A stretch of 64,000 bases of DNA from Mactra quadrangularis (GCA_025267735.1 CM046303.1:38019380-38083379), one strand, 5' to 3'. Positions 31,652-44,388 are shown, numbered from the stretch's first letter. The notes: generated by a model not told the origin, from the letters alone. Numbers and translations: made by a program.

Positions 31652-32775
31652 GTAAGTATATTATGCCAATTTGTTAATATCTGGATTTATTTCGAACGGC
31701 TACATGTATCTTAGCGCTTGCTATAACCGGTCTCCAGCATGTACGACCATACATTAAGTCATTATTGTCGTAGATTGCGACTGAGACATCTAGAATTAAA
31801 ACGCAACTTATGTGAAGGGTATGCTTATTGCTTATTGGCTACTAATTACAGCAATATATTTATGTTTGTTAAAAAATAAGCACCAATAAAATAATTATTA
31901 AATTATATTAGACCGTTATTCTATAAAGAGGCTAACGGACCGTTTGTGTTTAATAGGTACTCGAATGTCTACGTGTTTTAGTCTAAACCAGTGTTTAGAA
32001 GAGAAAATAATTATCAACTTCTTGGAAAAGCTCCTTTTAAACATGATACATAAATAATGAATAAATGAAACGTATGCAAAAATTCTCCAGATTTAATAAT
32101 TCAGTAATATAATACTTCTTGTCCAGCTGTATTGTCAAACCTATTTTGTCCTAATGGCGCCCCCCACGAGAAAGTGAGTTAGTAATTACGCAGTAACAGC
32201 CGAAAAGTTCAGCGTGCAGACACAGTATCAAAACTTATTAAAGACAAGTACAAATAATTAACTTTTACATCATGCATTAAGTGCTTCGTATTCGATGAAC
32301 CCGATCAAAAATTCTTATCTAGAGTACTCGCTTATTTACCGCGAGTCTGCAGCAAATTTGTTCACGGAGACGCGAGTGAAATATGTCAGTACGTTTGGTT
32401 TTTAGCCTGAATCTCAATTTAGGGGAGCAGATATTTTACAATGTATTAAGATATAAATTAAGGATAGCATGTTCTTTAAAATGCCTCCCAAAAGAAGATT
32501 TTTTTGCAGTACTATTAAACTAAAAATTATTACAATTTAGCACTGTCAACATTTGTTAATAAAAAAGGAGGACGCAAGTAAAAGAAATCATGAACTGCTC
32601 GTACCATGGTCACCAGATTCTGACGACTCCAATATACCACTGGCCTTCAGGCCGGCGGTAAATTATGTTTACAAGTACACATTTATGTTTGTGTTTATTG
32701 ATGGACAAAAGGTCCATTGAATTCCTGTTCGACGCCATAGATTATCATAGACGCAATACAGATACAGGCTTACAC
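31652..32775. other. No gene seen
   Basis: AT-rich. No partner exon for the SANT-like half at 31541 was found. A short block at 32605-32655 (CAGATTCTGACGA..CCAATATACCAC.GGCCTTCAGG) recurs at 37660-37705, so it is a dispersed repeat of unknown type. Confidence 0.4.
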
Positions 32776-32988
32776 TTATAAAAACTTAATTATTTGAGCA
32801 GATATTGCGAGTTTAGCTTCACGGAGTACGTTCGTTAATTTGTTTAACATTAAATTGTAGTGCCATTCTTTGCATTTTGAATATTTGATGAATGTTTCGT
32901 TTATATAACAACATATCGTACACTGAATGGTCATCACACAATTTCCAGGATGTTGTCGCAATGCAATTATTGTGTCCGATTGAAGCAT
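32776..32988 (-). pseudogene. Possible PHD-like zinc-finger fragment, decayed
   Basis: Minus-strand frame containing QCTICCYINETFIKYSKCKE followed by WHYNLML. The spacing C-x2-C, then S-K-C-K-E-W-x-H-Y resembles a PHD finger, but later ligand cysteines are replaced (Y and L where C would be expected). A matching minus-strand exon candidate lies upstream at 33071-33172. A guess from spacing only. Confidence 0.3.
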
Positions 32989-33070
32989 CTTAGATTCAAC
33001 ATGAATGTCATATTACTTGCATACCAAAATATTGTTTATGTAAGTGTTCAATTCAGAAACAATATCTTAC

Positions 33071-33172
33071 TTTCATATTGTTCCAAAAGATTCTTCACAA
33101 TTTGTTCGTTTTGACTGCAAGTAAGCCAAGAGCTTGTACCATCTTCCTTTTGGTAGCAGATTTTGCCAAAGG
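33071..33172 (-). CDS. Candidate internal exon of an unrecognised minus-strand gene
   Basis: On the minus strand TTACTAACATTTCAG (branch-point-like TACTAAC and acceptor) precedes 102 nt open in phase 1, ending GAA A|GTAAGA. It encodes FGKICYQKEDGTSSWLTCSQ, NEQIVKNLLEQYE. Good splice signals at both edges, a multiple of three, and protein-like composition support a true or former exon. The family is not recognised. Phase 1-1 matches the plus-strand gene nearby, but sequence similarity to it was not seen. Confidence 0.45.
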
Positions 33173-33712
33173 CTGAAATGTTAGTAATACTCTTTAATAC
33201 AGTGTTGTCATATGAATTTGTATTTCTAAACATTGAGAAATTCATATTTTGAAATTAGATAAGTAGATATTATTACAGTACATGATCATTACTTACGCAT
33301 TTTCAAATCATGTTATTATAATTTTATGTTATGGATATTGTTAAACCAATTATCTTGTGGATATAAACAATTGAAATATTGTGTCTGACCGATGATCAGT
33401 AGGGAATACTTCCCGTTCGGGAAACAATGGGGATACCCCTTCAGTGCTTCCCGATCGGGCAGCAAATGTCAAAATCCTTTTCGATTGGGAAGGATTTTGG
33501 CCTTTTTGACGTACCTTACCAAATAAATGGCCGCTGCATAAAAGTATTTAACTTACAAAAATATGAAAAGTACCATCTGATACAGAAAAGATACATCTAA
33601 AATCCTACCGAGTCGTTTTCTTTTAAAATGCTGACAATTTCAATAATCCGAATTTGAAATATAAAAAAAATATGATTTCAAAGAAGAAAGTTGTTTCTTG
33701 TTATGGAACATA
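33173..33712. other. No gene; small inverted repeats near 33410-33510
   Basis: Includes TTCCCGTTCGGGAA (33409-33422) and the inverted pair AAAATCC..TTTTCGATTGGGAAGGATTTT at about 33471-33498. Otherwise AT-rich. Confidence 0.5.
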
Positions 33713-33767
33713 GCCGCGGTCGTGGCGTAGTGGTTAGCATGTCTGACTTCGAATCCGGAGATCGCGG
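33713..33767 (+). repeat. SINE family 1, tRNA-head fragment
   Basis: CGGTCGTGGCGTAGTGGTTA (A-box region) then GCATGTCTGACTTCGAATCC, GGAGATCGCGGTT, stopping just before the B box. It matches the minus-strand heads of the copies at 19488 and 48236. Only the 5' part is present. Confidence 0.65.
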
Positions 33768-34490
33768 TTATGGAACATAATGGAAGTTATGGAACATTGC
33801 ATCCTGTACATCAATATTCTTTGACTTTGCGTTTGACATTTTTTGATGAGTGAGATACAATTGTTGTATACATTTTTAAAAATAACATATCACTACTGTT
33901 TCACCTATGTTATATACAAAATGACACAACTTATCATAAATTTTGACACATGTATTGCACGCTTTTTAGTGGCTAGATATAACGGTAGAATTTCAGTGTG
34001 TCACGTTGGATGTATATAATCGTTGAGGCCCTGCAATGCGTGCATGAACTTAGTTTAAATGTACCGTTTATATAAATCGATCTTTGTATCGAACAGTAAA
34101 ATCTTACATGTCCCTAATTAACTACTCTTTGCTGTTAGGAGTTTAAGTTGAAATCTTGATACAACTGAAATGATTAAAGTTTGCCGACACAAACGGTGAG
34201 ACATCGGATACCGACACCCGAGCGACATTAATAAGCTCTCAGACTCTTTTAAAAGCCATGTGTGACCCATATATAGACGATAAAGAGATTTGGTACACCA
34301 CGGCACTTGGTGACATTACTTCTGTGAAAGTTTAAACCAAGGTTAGAATCCATTGACAAATGTAGATGGAATTGTGAATAGAAAAATATTTCCCTATGTA
34401 TTACACATGTCTAATCGTTGACCAGCTACAAAGAGAACTGTCGTCTGCACAATTAAATGCTGTATGCTAAATTAATTTTTATCCATTTTT

Positions 34491-34520
34491 ATTTGTTCGG
34501 GACGTCAGTCCTGAACAAAT
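34491..34520. repeat. 30-bp hairpin
   Basis: ATTTGTTCGGGAC, loop GTCA, GTCCTGAACAAAT: 13-bp arms with a single mismatch that is a G:U pair in RNA. Function unknown. Confidence 0.7.
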
Positions 34521-35864
34521 ATATCTACCGTATTTCAGACCCTCTCCGATTTTGAAAATGTACCGAATCCAGAAGTAGTCCCTCAGTATATAAGTTTAGA
34601 GCAATTCAAAATGATCGTCCGCTATGACAGGCGCAATAATTTCTGAAATACACTTGTTAATCGGTCTATACTGAAGCGTATGTATAATAGCTTATGAGTT
34701 AAGCGTCTCAGTAGAGATCTTTACCTCGTATTATGTAATAGAATGGTATCAACTATTCAGTTACGACCTGTCGTTAGTGCCAGTTTTCAGTAGAGATGTT
34801 ACATCAGCTTATGTAATAGAATGGTTCTATAGGAAAAGTTTAAAGAATGTAGTTGATGACTTTGAATGATGTCTGAATAGTGGACTTTATTTATTTTACA
34901 TACAGATGCAGTAGAATAAATGTGCATAAATGATAACTTAAAAGCAGTTATTATTGCATTGTTCTAAGAATGACCCCTTTAGTTGTTGTGGTTGAACACA
35001 AAAAGTGTGTACGCCTGACCGGTTTACCTGCTGTATTTATAGGTCGATTGTATGAAGTGTTTTGAACCGTAGCAATGCTGTTCTATCTACATGTATCACT
35101 GAACTGTTCTTTGTGTACATCGTAGTTGGAGCCGGAAATATCATTTTACTTTTAAATCCGAACAAATTTAGTGCCTTCAGCGCTTTGATTTAAAAACGAA
35201 ATGGTGGAAATATTGTCTGAATGACAAACAGTTTTGAACCAGGCACCGCAAAAATACTTACTCAATTTTGTCAGAGATATTCATAAATACAGTACTAGTA
35301 ACATTATCCATAACTATGCATGGGCCTCATTTTATTTCACTTGCTAGCGAACACGAGAAAGTCATGAAACATGTAAAACTTGAAATTTTCACTTCTATCA
35401 TGATGTAACTACTATACTACAATTTTCTTTTGATGTCCAAGATTTATAAGTTGTGTCTTTAAGTAATGGATTTGTCAAATCATTTTACCGACTTAAACTA
35501 ACCACATTGATATTTAACACTTGTTATGAATTTTGCAAATGTTCTTTATGATATGCATTTTATGTGTCGAGAATTATGTTTAAATTAAACAAACTATCAA
35601 ATTACTAAAATGTTTCACACCACAAAAACGCGTCTAGTAAGCATTGCTTACATCGATGAGCTGTATACGAAATTCAACAATTAAGCTATAATCATGACTC
35701 CAATCACGGTGTGCGGATCTTTTTTAAAACTTAGAGATTTAAAAAATTAAAAAGACTTAAAATTTACTTATTCATGTAATACTTACAAATCTCTGCGGAG
35801 AAAATAATGCTCTTTTGTTCATTGTTTCGTTCTTGTTACCCTAAAAAATAATTTATTCCCATAG

Positions 35865-35977
35865 GTACGGATGTCTCCAAGGTACTTCAAGTCTGGGAAC
35901 GTATTTATTATGTCTACACAATCAATATGGAATGGAATATCTCAAAATGGCTAGCATCAGATCCACTTCCTAATTGA
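35865..35977 (+). CDS. Weak terminal-exon candidate
   Basis: TTATTCCCATAG acceptor followed by a phase-1 frame, (G)TDVSKVLQVWERIYYVYT then INMEWNISKWLASDPLPN, ending in TGA. Protein-like, but short, and no partner exon was identified. Could be chance. Confidence 0.22.
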
Positions 35978-37943
35978 CATTTTGGTATTGACATATGCAT
36001 GAATTGAAGTCTGTCAGGTTATATCAGATTAAAGCTAAATACATAGGCATATAATTGTACATAAACTTATGTATATCGTGAAATCTATTAATAGCCAAAA
36101 CATCATAAGAGCATCTCCCACACAAGAACACGGTACGCTTCCGTAATATCAGCAATCAATAAATGTATATTAATTCGTAATTACACTGTTGGAAAATATT
36201 TCGAGTTCTTATATTTAGTAATAATATCTACCTCATAACACATAAAAACGAACTTACCTCATTCACAGGTTCCTATCGTAACCAACCGAGAAAAATTCTC
36301 CTATCCGGGTTACGTCTGGGTATTGCTCCGAAAACGAATGTTTTAAGCCAGCCACTGTAAAATCCTGACTTCCTGAAATTATTTCGAACTCGTAAAAGCT
36401 TTCGGTGAAATATGAATTTTATACACGATGATTCGTAAAATAATGCGGTGGACTTTTAATTATTGCTCAGTTTTATAGTCAGGCATATTATTTATAGCCA
36501 ATGAAAATGCTGAGTAGGGATTGTCACAAATAGGGAAAGTTAAACGTTTTTGGTTTACGTCCCTGTACACTACTTTAATACTGCTCCATCATGTTGCTTT
36601 CCAAGTGTAAAGTATACAAACATCATAAGAAGGCGTTGTCATGTTTATTTCCCAAACACAAGCGTCCTTTCATATTCATAACCCAATAGATTGAAACGAT
36701 GCACTTGCATGGAGTTCTAATATCAGTGCATTTAGTCACGTGATCTAGAACATGCATACATTTTAGTTGATTTCATTTTCTAGACATACAATTTAGTGAC
36801 ATTATATAGCACACAAAAATAGCTACAGACTTTATTTCAACGAAAATCCCCAATTAGTTCTGTAAACAATTACAATTATGTGAAAACCCAATATGGACTA
36901 TTGCTAGGACTAACACACATTGTCTTTCTTCTGTGAAATTCTTGACGTCTGTTTTATGCAGTCGTTCCTCAAATAAGACTTTTCTTCGTTGTTTACAGCC
37001 GTGCAGTATAGGGGTTGAGCATACGCAATTTTACTGCCCATATACAAATGCAAAAATTATGATAGCAATATCTTAGGAAATCACTGTCATCAGTGCTTAA
37101 AGCTTTTCCTCATCAACTCAGCTGCGTGGTTGTAGCAAGGAAAATATCATGCCTTACATGCTTGGAAAATTCGACTGTACCTTGTGTAATTGTCTGAACA
37201 TTAATCTGTATCCATGTAATCTTTCATTTTGCCATGTTCTTATCAGATTTTTCTTTATGATAATATTTCATCCTTTTTATGTAACTATCATGTAAATTAA
37301 TATCGAATGGATTTGTTTTCGTATCGCGCTATCCATTTGCTTGTTGGATTAATCTATTTTTACTGACACAAATTTCATACATTTTCTTTTTTGTACATAG
37401 TATTTACTCTTTTTCTACTTACTTACATGTACTTTTCTCTAATATTCTATTTGTTTATTTCATATATGTTGTAATAAATATGTAAATCTCCAGAGAATGG
37501 CGACAATGAATATATATATATTTCGTATCACTTTGAATATTTACATGCACGTTTCAACTTACTAAGCAAAAAAAACTTTCCCGAAAACAAATGTCGTATT
37601 GTTTCGGCCTGAAAACACACACAGTTGGTTTAAAAGAATAAACAATAGTATCAATCATCAGATTCTGACGATACCAATATACCACCGGCCTTCAGGTCGG
37701 CGATAAACAAATATAAAACTGTGAACTAAGCATTTTAAATACTAACTTTTTAATGTGAAACAACAGAGAAACCTCTATATAATAGCCAAGTGTAGGTGAT
37801 AACAAATATGATTGTCAAGAATGGTTCTGCGCATGCGTTGAAAAAAATGGACGTAAAAATTTGAAAAGAAATAAATTCGGGTGAAAAAATTAATTATTAG
37901 TGGATAACAGACCGGAATTTATGTAATTTGTACAATAGAAACA

Positions 37944-39302
37944 ATGGATTTAAACAAAGAACCTAACGCAACGTGTGATGAATCGGATTATAGTGATTTA
38001 TTTGAATTATCCGTGAAAACAACAAACCTGTTTGAAGGCGGGAATTCTAATAACAATGGATGGCAAACAGTTGAAAAACAATCTAATCGTAAAACAAAAC
38101 GTAAACGATATCACACTGGTAGCACGGATAGCCCAGGCAGTGTAAGTAACACAATATTTACTGGATTATCAACTGGTGAACAATTAAAATGTGTTTTTGA
38201 GACACTCAAATCTAACTCAGTGATCCTACAGTCGTTAGAAAAAAATCAACGCGTGTGCATAGCAGAAGTGCAAAAGGTAACTACAAAAACCCAGTATAGA
38301 CTAACAAAAATAGAAAAATGCATTGATACCCAAGCTAAAAAGTTAAATATGTTAGCTTACCGATCTATAGATTTAGAGGCAAGGAGCCGACGCAACAATT
38401 TGATATTCTTTGGAATCTCTGAGAAATCCAAGACAAACTGTCAAGAGATTATACTAAACTTCATGAACGATGAAATGAATATTGATTCAACTGGTATAGT
38501 TATAGATCGGGCCCATCGACTGGGTTCACTCAGATACGCAAATCGTGCGGATCCAAAACGACCCATCATAGTTAAATTTAGAGACTACCAAGACACGGAA
38601 GTGATACTACGTAATGGGTATACGCTAAAATCCACCCCTTTCAGAATCGAAAGGGACTACCCAAAAGAGATCATGCTTGCAAGAAAAGAACTATACAAAT
38701 CTAGCGAAGCACAAAAAGCTCGTTATGAAAGACAGAAAATACAAATTAAATACCCAGCTAAACTATATATTAATGATAAACTAGTTACTGATAAATTTCC
38801 AAACTACTTTAATATACTAAATGAGAGCAGATTGAACAACATAGATACTGAACCAATACAGAAACATTACGAAATTCCTGACACTGACTCAGAGAGTGAG
38901 GAATTAATGAATCAATCACAATACTCTGTCTCCACGGAAGTCAGTGATACACAGGGCCAAAAACCGCAATCTCAATATAACATGGAGTCAGACAGACAAC
39001 CTAGTCAACAATCAACAATTCAGGAATCGAAACAACAAACCACCATTAAGGAATCACCACTACAAGAATCCCAACATACTTCGGACCTACTACGACGTGG
39101 AAGAAAGAACAACAAGAATCCAGCAAAAACCCGCAGTAGATCCATTTCAACCAAGGGGAAAACCAGATCTAAAAATAAACAATCTACACAGTCTCATCAA
39201 TCTATTAATAGAAACGGGGAAAACCAAACGAGACAAATTGCACACGACACTAGTGATCAAACAGTAAAAACCCCGAATACAGTGATTGACACTGACATTT
39301 AA
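37944..39302 (+). CDS. LINE ORF1 protein, L1-ORF1-like
   Basis: 452 residues, an RNA-binding chaperone that would coat the element's transcript. An acidic N-terminus is followed by a basic segment (RKTKRKRYHTG, about 49-60) and a helical, probably coiled-coil stretch (about 78-140). A central domain starting RRNNLIFFGI (about 150) continues with VIDRAHRLG, DPKRPIIVKFRDYQD and TPFRIERDYPKEIMLARKEL, the pattern of the RRM and C-terminal domains of L1 ORF1p (Transposase_22 type). The last 150 residues are Gln/Ser/Thr-rich and basic (SRSISTKGKTRSKNKQ). The ORF is unbroken. ATG 37944 is the first in frame and is preceded by an A-rich leader. Confidence 0.85.
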   Translation: MDLNKEPNATCDESDYSDLFELSVKTTNLFEGGNSNNNGWQTVEKQSNRKTKRKRYHTGSTDSPGSVSNTIFTGLSTGEQLKCVFETLKSNSVILQSLEKNQRVCIAEVQKVTTKTQYRLTKIEKCIDTQAKKLNMLAYRSIDLEARSRRNNLIFFGISEKSKTNCQEIILNFMNDEMNIDSTGIVIDRAHRLGSLRYANRADPKRPIIVKFRDYQDTEVILRNGYTLKSTPFRIERDYPKEIMLARKELYKSSEAQKARYERQKIQIKYPAKLYINDKLVTDKFPNYFNILNESRLNNIDTEPIQKHYEIPDTDSESEELMNQSQYSVSTEVSDTQGQKPQSQYNMESDRQPSQQSTIQESKQQTTIKESPLQESQHTSDLLRRGRKNNKNPAKTRSRSISTKGKTRSKNKQSTQSHQSINRNGENQTRQIAHDTSDQTVKTPNTVIDTDI

Positions 39303-39317
39303 CAAATTCCGCGGATT

Positions 39318-42300
39318 GTGTTCTTTTGTGAGGAATGTTTAGAGAAACCTTGTTCATCAAAACAAAAGTATTGCATACATTATGAAAATTCGAACAAAAA
39401 CTTACCTGGTTGTAAAAATAATGAAATATTCAACCCATCAAAACGAGTTTTAGAAACAGACTATATTTGTTGTGACAACACCTCGTTTAATTCACTCGAT
39501 ACGGACGAGATATCATCTACCTACACAATGGATACTTGTTTTAATCAATCTTGTAACTCTGATATAACAGTGAACTATGAAAACCTAGGGACACCTTGCT
39601 ATAAAAAATTAAAATTAGACTCATTGAACGTTTGTGGCCTTAAAAGGCGCTCTTCTTACCCAGACTTTATCAATATGATAAATATGTATGATTTATTTTT
39701 TGTTTCAGAATCAAAGCTTGATATTAATGATGTAATCATGATTGACGGGTATACTTTTATTAACGTGCCGAGAAAGAAAAAATCTCTACGGAAATCTGGT
39801 GGAATAGGCGCGTTTATTAAAAATGATTTGTTAAAATTTATAGATGTAATAGAGACGCAATGTGATTATCTAGTTTGGTTTAAGTTAAACAAGAATTACT
39901 CAGGTTTGAACGACGATATAGTGTTTGGATCAGTATATGTACCGCCTATTCATTCACGCTTTTATTGTAATGATGACTATGGAATATTCGAAAATGAAAT
40001 TTCTGATATGCGCAATAAATATTCATATGTTTATTTACTTGGCGATTTTAACGCACAAACGGCTGAAACATTAGATTTCACAGAAAGTGATAACTATGTA
40101 TTTGAATTATTTGAAATGGATAATGATGCCCAATCTTTTTTAGACGGAAAATCCTTAATGGAGCAACATAACATAAAATTATATAGAAAATCACAAGATA
40201 AAAAGAAAAATAATCATGGTTTTAAATTATTAAATACATGTAAAAATAATAACCTTGTTATATTGAATGGTAGGCATAGTCAAGATTCTGGAATAGGAAA
40301 AATGACCTTTAGGAATACATCTGTCATTGACTACGTAATTTCATCAATAGAAGGGTACTCACTAATAAATGATTTTAGTATAAAAGATCTTGATACAGTG
40401 TTTTCAGATGGTCATTCATTATTAGAATGTTGTATGAATTTTAAAATAAGAAATGAATGCATAACTAATGTAACAAGCCAATCAAATATACCAAAATGGG
40501 ATGATAAATTAGCCACTAACTATATCTCTAATATATCAGACACAAACCTTGATAAACTTATAAAAAACATAAATGATGGCAAAAAAACAATTAATCAGTC
40601 AACCATTGATGAAATAACATGTCAATTAAATAATATATATATAGACAGTGCTAAAATAACCTTTCAACCGAAACATGTACGCTACAAAGCAGTAAATAAA
40701 AGAAATAAACCATGGTATGGGTATAAATGTAAGAAGGCACAAAAAGTTTATAATAAAGCAAGAAAAAAGTATTATAAATATCCATGTGAGGAAAATAGAT
40801 TAAATTTAAAAATGTATAGTAAACAATATAAAAATACTATGAATAAATATATCAATGAATATAATAAAAATAATGAACAAAAACTAAGAAAGATGCAGAG
40901 TAAACATCCAAAAGACTACTGGAAATATCTTAATAAAATAAATCCAAGAACTAGGGTAGAAATGCCACCACTAGATTCATTATATGACCATTTTAAAAGT
41001 GCTAGTAATAATGACACTCATGAGACAGATGAAACTAATATATTAAATAGTATTGATATTAATGATGATGATATGATTCTGAATACACCGATCACATCAA
41101 ATGAAATAAAAACATGTATAAAAACATTGAAAAATAGTAAATCTGCTGGTATAGATAATATACTAAATGAATATATAAAATCAACATGTACTAAATTTTT
41201 ACCTTTGTATGTCCCATTATTTAATCTTATACTAGATCATGGAGTAATACCCAGCACCTGGACTGAAGGAATTATCATTCCAATTTACAAAAACCAAGGA
41301 TCTACTCAGGCCCCTGAACATTTCAGACCCATAACTCTCCTGAGTTGCATCAGTAAATTATTTACATCAGTTCTTAATACAAGGCTCAATAAATTTTTGA
41401 CTGAAAATTCCATTTTATCTAACAATCAAGCTGGTTTTAGAAAGAGTTACTCAACTTTAGATCATATTTTTACTCTAAATTCACTTACTGAAATACTGAG
41501 ACACCAAAAAAGAAAATTATTTTGTCTATTCATCGATTTTTCAAAGGCTTTCGATTCAGTCTGGAGAGTTGGCCTATGGCAAAAATTACTTAAGAATAAT
41601 ATAAATGGAAAGTTTTTTCGTTTAATAAGAAATATGTACTCTAATATAAAATCATGCATTTCTAGAAATGGCGAAAAATCTCCCTTATTTAATTGTAACT
41701 GTGGTGTGAGACAAGGCGAAAACCTCTCACCAGTTTTATTTTCAGTATACTTAAATGATCTAGAAAATTTTCTTGAAACAAATGGTAACATAGGTATTCA
41801 ATTACAAAACTATGACAATGAAATTGATATATTCTTACAACTACTGGTACTTTTATATGCAGACGACACGATTATACTGGCTGATGACCCAGAAAAACTA
41901 CAAAAATGTTTAGACGACTTTATTCAGTACTGCAACATTTGGAAACTTAATATAAATATAAATAAAACTAAAATCTTAATCTTAGGATCAAGAAATGATG
42001 AAAGGTACAATTTTAAAATTGGAGAGACCACCATTGAAATTGTAAAATCCTACAAATACTTATGGTACCCTTTTTGAAAAATCTGGTAAATTTACGACTT
42101 GTATAAAACAATTAACGACACAAGCTAGAAAAGCCCTACATCTTTTGTATAAAAGAATATTTAATCTACATTTACCTTTTGATCTCATATTTAAACTATT
42201 CGATAATACAATAGTACCTATTTTAGTATACTCTTCAGAAATTTGGGGGTACGAAAACTTTAATATAATAGAAAAACTTCACTGTGAATTCATTAGAAAA

Positions 42301-43029
42301 ATATTTCGGCTAAGACAAAGTACCCCGTTATACATGCTCTATGGTGAATCCGGTCGATACCCAATGGAAATAACAATTAAATGCAGAATGATTAGTTTCT
42401 GGAATAAACTTATTACAGGAAATAGTGAAAAATTATCGTACAAAATTTATAAATACATGTGTAACATACCAAACTTCGAATCAAAATGGATCAACAAAAT
42501 AAAATCAATTTTAAATGAGACAGGTAAAACCGAAATGTGGCTAAATCAACACACCATACAATCTAACAATCTAAAATATATTATTAAACAAACTCTTATA
42601 GATCAAAATACTCAAAATTGGCATAATGCTTTAAATAGCTCGAACAAAGGTAGAGACTACTCACTAATCAAAGATAACATTAAGTTAGAAAGGTATATAT
42701 TAGGACTAAACAGACAAGACTCAATTAATTTAATTAAGTTTAGAACTGGTAACCACTATTTTCCAATAGAAACCGGTAGGTGGCAAAATATTGATATAAA
42801 TGATAGGACTTGTAATTTATGCAATTCAAGAGAAAGAGCTAATGAGTTTCATTATTTATTTAAATGCCAACATTTTATGATAGACAGAAGAAAATATATC
42901 GATAAATACTACTATGAAATGCCTACTCTAATCAAGTATAACAAATTATTAACTAACTCAAACCAACCCGAACTCAAGAAACTATGTTCTTTCGTTAAAA
43001 TACTATTCGCAAATGTTAAACCCCCATAA
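39318..43029 (+). pseudogene. LINE ORF2: endonuclease, reverse transcriptase, zinc knuckle; one frameshift
   Basis: About 1,235 codons in two frames. The open frame starts near 39318 at a GTG 15 bp after ORF1; the first ATG is further in, so the translation start is uncertain. N-terminal Cys-rich segment (CEECLEKPCSSKQKYC). AP endonuclease: LDSLNVCGL, FVSESKLD, YLLGDFNAQ (about 241), IDYVISS, FSDGHSLLE (about 366). RT: SAGIDNILNEYIK, HFRPITLLS, NQAGFRKSYSTLDH, catalytic FIDFSKAFDSVW (about 738), GVRQGENLSPVLFSVYLNDL, catalytic LYADDTIILADD (about 846). A single extra base near 42062 (TACTTA-T-GGTACC) shifts the frame; the rest, 42066-43029, is open and includes a CNLCNSRERANEFHYLFKC knuckle. 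Restoring one base would make it full length, so it is young. Confidence 0.9.
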
Positions 43030-43045
43030 CCCCATATTGGACAAT

Positions 43046-43745
43046 TATTGTACGATTATATTGAACTGTCCGATTGCATAAATTAAAACGTCACATTACA
43101 CGGTATATTTAATACTCGGTTAATTTCGGTAGTTCACGTAGAGCATAGTGTTAGCGCATAACACTTATGTATTATATCTTATTTGCAACACGTATCGTAG
43201 TTTGTGTGGCCGAGTGGGGAGACGGTCAGACTACAAATCTTTTATTGCGGGTTCGAATCCCGACAGAAACTTTTTTTATCTCTTCTTTTCTTATTTAAAT
43301 CATGGGCGGATTGTGTAAAACTCATTGTCCCCCGTGCATCATAAAACTTGTAGAAGCCTTTGTTATAAATTTAGAGGCATCTCTTTAAGTGATGATGACA
43401 GTAGCACAACTGACACATTCATTAAAATTGAGTGAGTTTTACATAGTGTTTTATTTCTATGTCCAAAATTACTGAATAAAATAGATGTTTAAAACAAAAA
43501 AATAAAAAACGAAGAACAAAAAAAAATGGCATATTTAGCTTGGCACTTCTTTCGAAAATCAATGTTTGGTACCATTGCGCTTCAACCGTACGACCATTCA
43601 GCCAGATGAGATATCGACACTAAATTAACCTACATTTCGTAATTTTTACAGCAAATTTCTATTTATAGAACGCGGAAAATAATATATACAGTGTGCGATA
43701 ACCGTGTAATTATGCAATCGGACAGTTCAATATAATCGTACAATA
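43046..43745. mobile_element. 700-bp unit bounded by 36-bp perfect inverted repeats
   Basis: 43046-43081 and 43710-43745 are exact reverse complements (core TGTACGATTATATTGAACTG). Between them is a tRNA-like sequence (43200-43270) and AT-rich DNA. No ORF. No target duplication is evident. It may be a MITE-like insertion into the LINE 3' region, or the left repeat may be the LINE's own 3' end, with an inverted second copy at the right. Confidence 0.7.
43200..43270 (+). tRNA. tRNA-like sequence (pseudo-tRNA or SINE head)
   Basis: GTTTGTG and CAGAAAC form 6 of 7 acceptor pairs. The A box TGGCCGAGTGG and the B box GGGTTCGAATCCC are intact, and TTTTTTT follows directly as a polymerase III terminator. 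The anticodon stem pairs poorly (3 of 5), so no anticodon can be assigned with confidence and a working tRNA is doubtful. The A box is of the Leu/Ser type. Confidence 0.5.
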
Positions 43746-44388
43746 TCTATTTATTTTATTCACCATATAATTATATAACTATGTATACATTGTTAGGAAG
43801 AATTAGTCATTAACGTTTGTATATGCACATAAATACTAAGCTTATTATATAAACAGCTTACCTGGTACATCCAAAACTCTATTTTTGTAACCTTGTAATA
43901 TTGTAATCCGATAAAACACTTTAAATTTACCCTCCTTAAGTTTCTAATAAAACACTTATTAGTTATATTATTAACAAAAATCCATACTCGTACCTATATG
44001 TTTAAGTGAACTAAAACACATCGCTTACACAAGTATTATCTAACACGTTTTCCACGAGCGCAATTCTCTCATTCCTCTTGCCTTATCTATAGTCTATTTC
44101 AATGAATTATCTGTAGTCCTTTTTTTCCCAACTGACAAAGTTTGATTAATTTCACGGTGATTGAATACACACTATCATGATATCATGAGAATTAAATAAA
44201 GAACACGAAATCACCGTGGGATTGTTCATGGTTTGACCGTTGGGAAAGAAACGACTATACATTTATTTAAAATGTTTATTACATATATCCGCGAACTCTA
44301 TTTTCTGTTTCTTTATATATTTTATTCATATGTTTGTTACCATCATTCTTTGTTCTCATGTATTACATTGTAATTTGAGAGAAATAAA

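Larger units (their letters stand above)
33768..37789. other. Long stretch, no confident gene
   Basis: AT-rich. Contains a near-perfect hairpin at 34491-34520, a short direct repeat (CAGTAGAGAT..TTATGTAATAGAATGGT at 34710-34752 and 34786-34826) and one weak exon candidate at 35865-35977, described separately. The minus-strand frame at 34118-34306 shows no domain. Confidence 0.4.

Noticed and set aside
43200..43270. Functional tRNA gene
   Set aside because: The anticodon stem pairs at only 3 of 5 positions and the acceptor has a mismatch, so it is called tRNA-like only.
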